A stretch of 64,000 nucleotides of DNA from Paragorgia papillata (Eukaryota > Cnidaria > Anthozoa > Scleralcyonacea > Coralliidae), in the NCBI GenBank assembly GCA_035771165.1, contig JAWNZC010000368.1, positions 1,154,001 through 1,218,000 of the forward strand, in the 5' to 3' direction. Positions 55,815 through 64,000 of this stretch are shown here, one piece after another. The position numbers and the translations under genes are program-made. The notes under the pieces were generated by a model. That model searched no databases, had not been told where the DNA came from, and saw only the letters and a list, made by a program, of their open reading frames with translations. The first letter of the stretch is position 1; each line of letters opens with the position of its first letter.

Positions 55815-55895
55815 TGGTAGTTCAATGGTTAGAGTGTCTATCTGGTCATTAGAAGGTTACAGGTTCCAATTCTATCTGGGGCTCAGAAACATTTC
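55815..55895 (+). repeat. tRNA-derived sequence 2 (SINE-like)
   Basis: AGTTCAATGGTTAGAGTGTC and TCATTAGAAGGTTACAGGTT are followed by the same TCTGGGGCTCAGAAACATTT tail as copy 1. They are two direct copies of one SINE-like family 430 bp apart. Confidence 0.55.
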
Positions 55896-55899
55896 CTGA

Positions 55900-58138
55900 G
55901 TATTCGAGCTTGAAGAATGTCTACCAAACATCTGTTACATTATGCCAAGCTTGCGAAAGAATCCAACCTGAGATTTAGTTCATGCTGGCCTAAATGCTGG
56001 TTCACCTGCTAGAATGAACTGAAGTTTTGTGGTTGGCTTAACTCCTGGCCAGCTTTTAATAAAAACAGAATCCACCTCTGATTGCGACCACTAAAAGAAG
56101 CTTTTTAACTGATGCAATAAGCATACTTTCAATTCTCAATTTCAATGCACATTGTTTTAAACAAGATTGTCAAATTCATGTGAAATAATCAAATGCCTCT
56201 TTGGTGGTCACTGGACAGAAGAGCCAGTCCTTGACACAAATTTTGAAGTAACAGCAACCATATTTGATTAATAACTAAGGCTGACTTCAAGAATGGTCTC
56301 ATGGCAAACAAAAATTGAAATGCCGATGGGGAATGTTATATTATTATCAAACATAATTCTAAATTGAGTGGTATATCAGTTGAAACAAATTTTGTATCCA
56401 TTTACTGGGGTTAGTTTGAGAAGCAATATTGGAACTGTCTTGTATGGTGAATTCATACAGTATATATAGTAAGATAAGGCAGTCTGATATAAAGGTATTG
56501 GGAAACACTTCCAGGTTGGTATACAGTTCCAGTGGTGTCAATGATAGATCAAAACATTAATAGATTGTGAAAGGCTTTGTAGATTTTAGGATGAATTTGG
56601 TCTGCTTGCTGGTTTTGTTGAAGTAGGTCTTATGTTGATGTACTACTACTCATCATTAAGATTAAATTCTTATGTCATATTAAATATACTTCATTCTTGA
56701 GTTGGTATACATTTAAGCATTTGCATAATTTATATACATATTGCATACCCCATATACTGTACCTGACTGTGTTTACCACGGACTACAAAACGTTTTTGCA
56801 AACAAGTTACAATGTTAACGAAACCCAATAAGTTTTAAACATTTATTTCATATATACAGTACAAAATAGGTAAAGGTCAGTTCTTTTGACCACTAAATTT
56901 TACTGTTACAAGCTCTGTATATTATTACCAGTTGCCCACCACAGGACAAATAGTAGTAACTGGTCCTTTATTATTTTACTGGCCAACATCTATTAATTAA
57001 ATTAACCAGTAGACCAATTAAACTTGAACCTTTTTTCCTTATTTATTATAAAGACATGAAATTAATGTACACCTTTTTGTTCTTAAACATGAAGTAAGTA
57101 GAAAGTCTTTTGTTCAAAATGTTTACACTCAGTATGACTGAAGCTGCTGAAGAACATTTGCCACTATTCCTGTGTCAGTGGCCAGTGCTGTGAAGAATCC
57201 CCCTCTTGATTTTCTACAGTTCATTGTTTCTTAAGATTTCCTTTCAAATCTATTGTCTCAGTTAAAAAAAGGAGAGAAACTATCTGAAGGTTGCACATCT
57301 ATAATTTAAACCTCCATCTAAGCAACAAATCATGAAATATTTAAAAAGCTTGGGGAACAAAACTCAAGACGAACTGTCCAACCTAGAGAATTAAGATACA
57401 GTAGACCATTTCAAGCTAACCAGCAAATTCGTTCACTTTATAGTAGAATGAAGTAAAATACCTAGACTTCAACACTAAGGACCTGATATTTCAGGTTAAT
57501 CTTTTTATCAGCAGCAACGTTTACAAATATTAAATGAAATTGGAGAAATACTGGCACTTGTTTGTCAGCCTTCAACAAATATAAGTCAAATCATAATTGC
57601 CTAAAATCCGTCCAAATAGAGAGCTATAGAGTTGCTTCGTTCTTCAAAATTGCGTGTCCGATTACGATAGAACAACCAATACGTGCAATTTTATCATTAT
57701 ACTTTAGATTTAAACTGTTTTTAAAGAGTTTCCTCACTTATTTATTCTTGAAAGTACAACTTCAAAAGTGGACGGGTAGCTCCGGTTGGACCAATTTTCT
57801 TTTTTTTGTTTGTTTTCTTTATTTTTTCCGGAAATTTCCCGTTCAAATTTCGTTAAATATCTTCCTTACCACAATAAATTTGATTACTTACCTTCATTTT
57901 CAATGTCCTATCCGTCCCAAGAAATATTACCACCAAAATTTTGAGTTATAGCCATTTAAACGATCAGAACGCACTTTCGCCATATTGTTTACTGTTGAGA
58001 GTAGCTGCTTTTACTTGCTTTCAACATGGCGGCCAACATGCGCGAGGCGACCTGCACGAGGACATAAACTTCAAAGGTTCCGACGAGAGTAGGCCTTCTG
58101 CTCAATATTTAAATTTATTCTGTGATTCAGATTTCAGA
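55900..58138. other. Upstream region of the ankyrin-repeat gene
   Basis: No upstream exon is supported. The segment 57553-57725 resembles 560-720 inside the first transposon of the window (shared GTTGCTTCGTTCTTCAAAAT and TCAGCCTTCAA). The immediate 5' region near 58020-58060 has in-frame and out-of-frame ATGs (CAACATGGCGGCCAACATGC), typical of a 5' leader. Confidence 0.45.
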
Positions 58139-58268
58139 ATGGAGTTATGGGAAGCAGCAAAGGAAGGAGACATAAGACAAGTAGAACTTCTGCTTGGAAG
58201 TACAAGAAAGACAGAAGAAAAAGGAGGAGGCCTCGAAGGAACTCCGCTACACTATGCAGCTTTTAACG
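58139..58268 (+). CDS. Ankyrin-repeat gene, exon 1
   Basis: The ATG at 58139 starts MELWEAAKEGDIRQVELLLG, the common N-terminal start of an ankyrin-repeat array (A..G....V..LL). It runs to TPLHYAAFNG, where the exon stops at phase-1 donor CG|GTAACT. The frame is open upstream to 57941, but those residues have no ankyrin character, so I chose the later ATG. Ankyrin repeats bind protein partners and the cellular role is unknown. Confidence 0.75.
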
Positions 58269-58366
58269 GTAACTAGAAATGCTCAAATAATGATTGATCA
58301 GAAGTCAAAGCAGTAAACAAAAACATAATATTTATAACCCCTTTTAATATTTTTCTTTTTGTATAG

Positions 58367-58753
58367 GACGCATTGGTATAGTCGAATATCTTCTTCAAAA
58401 CGAAGCCGATGTTCATTGTAAAGCCAAAGATGGTTCCTCTCCTCTTCATTTTGCCAGTATGCGTGGTCATTTGAAAGTTGTGAAGCTACTTCTTATTAAA
58501 GGAAGTGATATCACTTCTAGAAACGATGTTGGCAATACTGCACTTCATCAAGCATGCTTAGGAGGACATATAGCAGTCGTAGACTATCTCGTGCAGCATG
58601 GTGCCGAGATAGATTCTCAAGACAAAGCTGGTTTCTCACCTTTTCATAATGCATGCCTTGCTAATAAGTTAACTATGGTGCAGTGCTTGATCAGCAAAGG
58701 TTGTGATATTACATCCAAACCTAAAGGTGGCAGGTCTGGTCTCCAAATGGCTG
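58367..58753 (+). CDS. Ankyrin-repeat gene, exon 2 (main repeat array)
   Basis: Acceptor TTTTTGTATAG and donor CTG|GTGAGT bound 387 nt, phase 1 at both ends. It encodes RIGIVEYLLQNEADVHCKAK, then full repeats DGSSPLHFASMRGHLKVVKL, GNTALHQACLGGHIAVVDYL and GFSPFHNACLANKLTMVQCL, ending KGGRSGLQMAG. With exon 1 this makes about five ankyrin units. TPLH is varied as SPLH, TALH and SPFH, all acceptable. No frame damage is present, unlike most other coding remnants in the window. Confidence 0.85.
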
Positions 58754-59039
58754 GTGAGTATTCTTTATGAACATTGTTGCATTATTCTCACTATATTGGG
58801 TAGATTTAACAAATTAGCTTTTTTTCCTCTGGCTAGACCAATTTGAGACATATTTTTTCTCAGGGATTAGTTGCTGGGTCAGTTGGTTGAGAAAAGAATG
58901 AAAATAGAAAGTCAGTCCTTTTTATAACCATTTAAGATAACTCAAACTGGCCAAACAATGTGTAAACTAACAGGGTATTTTTGTGTTGTTTCTCTTTTTT
59001 CTTGTCTCTTTTGAGTCATCTTAGTTTAATTAATTAATG

Positions 59040-60690
59040 AAATACAGCATGTATACTTACACTTGTTTATTGACATTGAGAAAAACATTGGACATTATAG
59101 GAGGGGGTACTCCCATATACTGCTATTGACTATACAGGGACATGTCACTTGAAAGGCTATCGTTTTTGCTATTTTTAATCTGTTTATTTACATAGTTCAC
59201 CAGTAGACAATTTGCTAGTATTAGCTATGTATTCAATACTTCAAATATGTTTGTATTTTATATCAAGCTTGTCATCCTATTAATGGTTTATGTGTTTGAA
59301 AATGTAAGTGTTCCTTCTTTGAGTTCCAAATTGGGTTGCAATTTTGATTGACTTCTTTGCAAATTTGAGAAAGTTCCTTGCAAATCTCCAATGGTATTTG
59401 TAATATTCCTATTTGCTAATGAAGTTCCTAACTTCCTGTTTAAAGTTCCTAAGTGACTGTTGAAAGTTCCTAGCTTTTTAACTTCCTGTTTTGTGTAGTA
59501 CTGTCTTTTACTGTGTTTACACTTTTAAAAGATTGTTCAAAAATATATAAATGACATATGAAGACTATACTAGTCTTATAATTTCTTGTTCAAAGAAACA
59601 AATCCAAAACTCAAACACATTCTACTTGGTTTAATAAGACGTTAAGTTTGAATCACCACAACACCCCCAACTAATGAGACGTAAACCAAGATGCCTGATT
59701 TTAAAATTAGCCTCTATCATATATTCGGCTAATACTAGCAAATTGTTTAATGGCAAACTATGTAAATAAATACATAAAAAATAGCAAAAACCATAGCATT
59801 TTAAGTGGCATGTCCCTGTACAGCTAATATATGGGAGTACACCCAGATACACTAGAAAATCAGAGGCTCTGGTTAGATACAAACATTTGTAGCATGTGAT
59901 TGGCTGGATGAAAGTCATTGTCTAAAATAGGAAATGGGCAAATATATTTTCAACTGTCAAACAATGCTGTGAATAGAGTGATGATTATCACTCTGGTAAC
60001 ACCAAAAAAGTCTATAAATAAGGCCAACAAAGTAGGATTCCTAAAGCGAGTTTGAACTGCGATAAGTTTCATCATTTAACCCTTTTACTCCCAACTTTCC
60101 TGGAGCTCTCCCATTGACGAATAAAATTGTCTGGCATTAGACAGAGTAAAATAATAAAGTACCGAAAATTCTGTATTTGGGAGTGAAAAGGTTAACTTTC
60201 AAAATCAAAAGATTTTAGACATAGTGTGACTCGGTGACTCTGTCAGTGATGCCAAATGTTCATCAACAACCTACCTTTGAATAAACTAAGCTTTCGAATA
60301 CAATTTTAGTAAGTGAATTGTGCTATTTTGACCAGTGGGAAGAACAGTAAACACCAAACCCTTTGGACATCATAATAAGGCAACTTAATAATAATAGTGT
60401 ATCTCGCTTGTTTCACTATATTATGGTCATGCTTGCACCCAGGGTGATGTGATATTACATTCAATAACTCAATGTCCTAGAATCTAGGACGTCTTGTTTT
60501 CATCTGACCAGGGCCTCTGATTGTCCAATGTACTGAGGAGGCCCTGGGATTGAGGATGGGAGTACCCCCCCCCCCCTAAACAATACCCAATGTTTTTGTC
60601 AGCGCCAATGAACAAGTGTATACATGTAGTTCATTTATTAATAGAACTATTGATACGATGACAAGCCTGACATAAAATATAAACAGATTT
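59040..60690. mobile_element. Nested inverted repeats in ankyrin gene intron 2
   Basis: 59103-59240 (GGTACTCCCATATACTGC, ATAGTTCACCAGTAGACA) pairs with about 59715-59850. The outer parts 59044-59110 and 59240-59310 pair with 60560-60690 (TTTGTCAGCGCCAATGAACA, GACAAGCCTGACATAAAATA). The arrangement suggests one foldback family inserted beside or inside another copy. A solitary TTAGACAGAGTAAAATAAT satellite unit lies at 60136. Confidence 0.6.
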
Positions 60691-60984
60691 GGAGTCTCCA
60701 AATATAAAATAACGTACATGCACTGTCATTGTATATAATTCACTCTTTTGGTGCGGAACAGGGTCTGTTTTTGTCTTACACTAATCATTTAAGATTACTG
60801 TAGACCTTTGTGAGTTGAAAATTGCCAATTTTGTTCTTTACATGTAAATGTAACAGTACAAGAAATTCCTGTACATATAGGGCTGGATAAAGAATGGATA
60901 AATATATAAAGAATTTGTACGTCTAGTGAAAAATGTGAAAAGATATTTCCTCAAAGTGAGAACACTGATCACAACCATTAACAT

Positions 60985-61050
60985 CCTCTTCGAAAATTTG
61001 GAGGTCTGGTAACAAATTGTTACCAGATCCCTGCACCAAATTTTCGAAGA
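60985..61050. repeat. Inverted repeat around TTCGAAAATTTGG
   Basis: CTTCGAAAATTTGGAGGTCT and GGTAACAAATTGTTACC are followed by CCAAATTTTCGAAGA, forming a hairpin of about 60 bp in ankyrin gene intron 2. Confidence 0.7.
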
Positions 61051-61318
61051 ACGAAACCCACTGATCTCCATCAGTGATAAACTGCACCGAAGGTATGCCA
61101 TTTTGTAATAATGTTTCCGTTCATTGCCTCTTGAAGAGAACTTTGTGATGTTTGAACTTTCGTACGCGAACTTGCTTTACTTTGGTCTTTTTAATCTGTC
61201 TAGGTGTCAGTGGCTCAAGGAAGGCCCCCTGGATCCACCACTGAGTTGGGAATCTATTTGTTAATTACATATAATTTAAACATTTTAATTTTATTGACGT
61301 TATTGTTTTGCTTTTTAG

Positions 61319-61384
61319 AGGAATGGGGTTACAAGAATAGTGATGTTGTGAAATATCTGAGGACAAAGTTGCAGGAAAGACAAG
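61319..61384 (+). CDS. Ankyrin-repeat gene, exon 3
   Basis: Acceptor TTGCTTTTTAG and donor CAAG|GTAATA bound 66 nt, phase 1 at both ends. It encodes EEWGYKNSDVVKYLRTKLQE, then RQ, a charged helix that follows the last ankyrin unit. The gene must continue, because the donor is in frame. No further exon is recognised before 64000, so the gene probably extends beyond the window. Confidence 0.6.
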
Positions 61385-61501
61385 GTAATATTAGATATTA
61401 ATAATTACAGATAGGTCACCAACTACATTTCAAAGTTGTGTTGAGACTTTCGTTTTGTTGGTCGTATAAAGAAAATTTTGACGAAAAGTAAAAAAATTGA
61501 C

Positions 61502-61622
61502 AGTGCAAAGTTTCTGCGAAACTTTGCAGTATTGTGATGGTGGCAAAAATTCACACGATACATACTGTACATAGATAGATAGATACATAGATAGATAGAT
61601 AGTGTAAACTTTTCCGGGGGGG
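61502..61622. repeat. Interspersed repeat with GCAAAGTTTC hairpin, second copy
   Basis: AGTGCAAAGTTTCTGCGAAA, then AAAATTCACACGATACAT, GATA units and GTGTAAACTTTTCCGGGGG repeat the layout of 42305-42415. The GATA run is longer here. Confidence 0.75.
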
Positions 61623-61639
61623 CAAGACTTAGCAACTTT

Positions 61640-62475
61640 TAAGCTTGTTGATATCTATATATCGAGTATGAAAACAACGAAAGGAGTACTCCCCCGGATA
61701 TGGTAGAATGGCACTGCGCACGCGCGGGTTTTTTTACGAAGGGGAGAATGGCAGAATATGGCGGCGAAATGTAAAGGAGCGGTCAATATTCTTTTCGAAA
61801 CAAGGACTATGTAGGCTTAACTGCATTTCATTCAGCAGTAGTGAGCTTATGGTCTGGCATGTACTTGTGAGGTAGGTAAACTCGGTTTGCAGACTGTTTC
61901 GTGAAATTCGTGTTTATTATATATCACACGAGTGGTGTTTATGTAGTTTTACACGTCAGATCAATAACAAATTCCGTATACTAGAATCTTCCCATTTAGA
62001 CTTCGCGTTCATAAACAACTTTACGGAGAACGCTGTCGCGGCGCATAATTATATTAAGCATGAATGTAAATATCGTCGTTCTATTCATAATTCATAAACT
62101 CAGCGTCGTCGCGCTTGAGTTGCGCCGTAGATATATGATTTACTATTTACTTGCCTTAGAGTTTTAAAACCTCTAAAAGTATTAACTATTAAAAGCATCT
62201 CTGCATCTGCTTATGATTTGAAGACTGAAGTGTTATGGTAGCTACTATAAATAAGAAATGTGATATCTTGCCAGACCTCAGTAAACTTTCGCTATGTATA
62301 GTTCCCGGTCGATTTTAGGCGTTTTCATCTCGATTGACTGGTCGTTGCAAGATAGGTATGTTAATATCGAAATTCAGTTGTGATCCGCCAACAGACTGGA
62401 AAACAGTACTCAATAACAGTGGACGCAAAGACGTCAGTATTCATGTTTGTCTGAGTCGATAATTTACTCTTTGCA
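61640..62475. other. Non-coding stretch (intron or 3' flank of the ankyrin gene)
   Basis: I see no exon or repeat that can be supported here. Confidence 0.4.
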
Positions 62476-62482
62476 TTCTTGA

Positions 62483-63055
62483 AAATCAATCATAAAATCA
62501 ATCAGAATCAATCAGAAAATCAATCAGAGAATCAGTCAGGAGATCAATCAGAAAATCAATCAGGAGACAATCAGAAAATCAATCAGGAGATCAATCAGAA
62601 AATCAATCAGAAAATCAATCAGAAAATCAATCAGAAAATCAATCAGAAAATCAATCAGAAAATCAATCAGGAGATCAATCAGAAAATCAATCAGAAAATC
62701 AATCAGAAAATCAATCAGGAGATCAATCAGAAAATCAATCAGAAAATCAATCAGGAGATCAATCAGAAAATCAATCAGGAGATCAATCAGAAAATCAATC
62801 AGAAAATCAATCAGGAGATCAATCAGAAAATCAATCAGGAGATCAATCAGGAGATCAATCAGAAAATCAATCAGGAGATCAATCAGAAAATCAATCAGAA
62901 AATCAATCAGGAGATCAATCAGAAAATCAATCAGGAGATCAATCAGGAGATCAATCAGAAAATCAATCAGAAAATCAATCAGAAAATCAATCAGGAGATC
63001 AATCAGGAGATCAATCAGGAAATCAGAAAATTAATCTGAAAATCAATCAGAAAAT
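62483..63055. repeat. 12-bp minisatellite AAAATCAATCAG / GAGATCAATCAG
   Basis: About 46 units alternate irregularly between two variants. Because the unit is 12 bp the plus frame stays open for 186 codons, made of INQK/INQE-like tetrapeptides. There is no splice or domain support for a protein. Confidence 0.95.
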
Positions 63056-63059
63056 TGGA

Positions 63060-64000
63060 AAATCAGGCAAGAGAAACTGACTCTTTACGAATCCTTCAAG
63101 ATTCAATTTTGGCTTAGTCCGTGAAGTTTGCTATGGAACCAGTATTCTGCCAGGGCTTCAGGGCTGACAGTTCCGTACTTGACTAGAAAGAAACTTTGCA
63201 CTATCCCAGCCCTTGGCTTGGGATCTAGTTCTTAATAGCTTCAGTGGTAAAGTGTTTTCGTTTAGTTTCGCTGTACAAGCTGTCGTAAGTTAAACTCAGA
63301 GAAAAACTCTGCGCTCCAGACGGGACTTAGCCTGAGTATCAGGCCATTCTTTTTCTTCTGGGGACTGGGGTGGAGAACGGAGAGAAAAAGAAGGGCCTGA
63401 CACAAATCTATTCATCGACCCGTGTTCTTCGTCCAGAATCTGGACGAAACCCTGATTGGTTGAGACAAAAGCTGGAAATACATCAGCTGAAATTAAGTAA
63501 TTAACTGATTCGAAAATCGAAAGTTCTTCGTGGGAATTGCCGAGAAGCCGCCCAGGCTCCAACTAGAAAGTTTGTGTTTTCTCAAAGTTACCGGCGTTAG
63601 CGTTTTTGCCATTTTCATGGACAAGAGCGATTAAAGAAGCTGAAGGAAATAACCTCCGCGTTTGCCCGTAATACTATGCGTGAAGGAAGAGCAAGAACTG
63701 TGCAATGTGTATTGAAAGCCAGCCTAGCTGTCAAAACAAAACACTGCTGCTGTCTTGTCGTCTGACTACGGGAAGAAACAATTGCGCTTGAAAGTTCATT
63801 CTGATCGGAAAAGCGAACGCAGTGTCCGTAATTTATAGTCTACTGGAACTTATGCCCAAGTACTGTACGTATAAAGTCTGAATACAAACCATATCAAGGC
63901 CGCTTTGCGGCCTTTGCTTGACTGAATGTCTGAATCTGAACTGAAACGCGTGAGACAAATTATTATCTCGTCACCAAGCTAAAGCAGTTGTTGAAATGGG
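63060..64000. other. Non-coding stretch to the window end
   Basis: Nothing is recognised beyond a TGTACAAGCTGTCGTAAGTT segment at about 63272 (related to 51430) and a short palindrome GGCCGCTTTGCGGCC at 63899. Confidence 0.4.

Noticed and set aside
62479..63039. 186-residue Asn/Gln-rich protein
   Set aside because: 12-bp minisatellite without splice signals, domain or flanking coding sequence.
63296..63562. 88-residue minus-strand protein
   Set aside because: No recognisable domain, no splice context, and its end overlaps a dispersed repeat segment shared with about 51430.

Overview
The window is eukaryotic, intron-rich, AT-rich and dominated by repeats. Phase-1 splice junctions, death-domain exons, a nucleoside-phosphorylase-like immune-type domain, Penelope-like and CR1-like retroelements, many foldback elements (MITEs) and a 25-bp GTTAGACAGAGT satellite together suggest an anthozoan cnidarian, most likely a stony coral. 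The taxon is inferred from repeat and domain style and was not tested.

Layout. 1-1.3 kb is a DNA element with 280-bp inverted arms. 1.9-5.1 kb is a minus-strand CR1/L2-like LINE (esterase-bearing ORF1, endonuclease, reverse transcriptase cut off). 5.9-9.1 kb holds foldback elements and the 3' end of another LINE. 10.8-17.5 kb carries plus-strand exons of gene A: two Ser/Thr-rich linker exons, then a PNP/UDP-phosphorylase-like domain split over two exons. 18.9-20.05 kb is a Penelope-like element that ends inside a death-domain (DD) exon. 20.05-30.62 kb and 32.95-40.17 kb are two copies (A and B) of one tandem duplication, each with a DD exon and a basic tail exon, and each damaged differently. 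43.2-46.7 kb is a compact gene with two death domains. 46.8-55.1 kb is a thicket of nested foldback, hAT-like and Penelope-like elements. 58.1-61.4 kb is the 5' part of an ankyrin-repeat gene. 62.5-63.1 kb is a 12-bp minisatellite.

How the genes may work together. All recognised host exons lie on the plus strand, and nearly all internal junctions are phase 1, so modules can be exchanged without a frameshift. Death domains oligomerise in innate-immune and apoptotic signalling. PNP-like domains attached to signalling modules include ATP nucleosidases reported as immune effectors in bacteria and in eukaryotic homologues. The locus therefore looks like a rapidly diversifying immune-type cluster, which is an inference. 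The PNP-like protein has His where the family normally has its catalytic Asp, so this copy may be inactive or altered. Whether the exons form one long gene or several tandem genes cannot be settled without transcripts.
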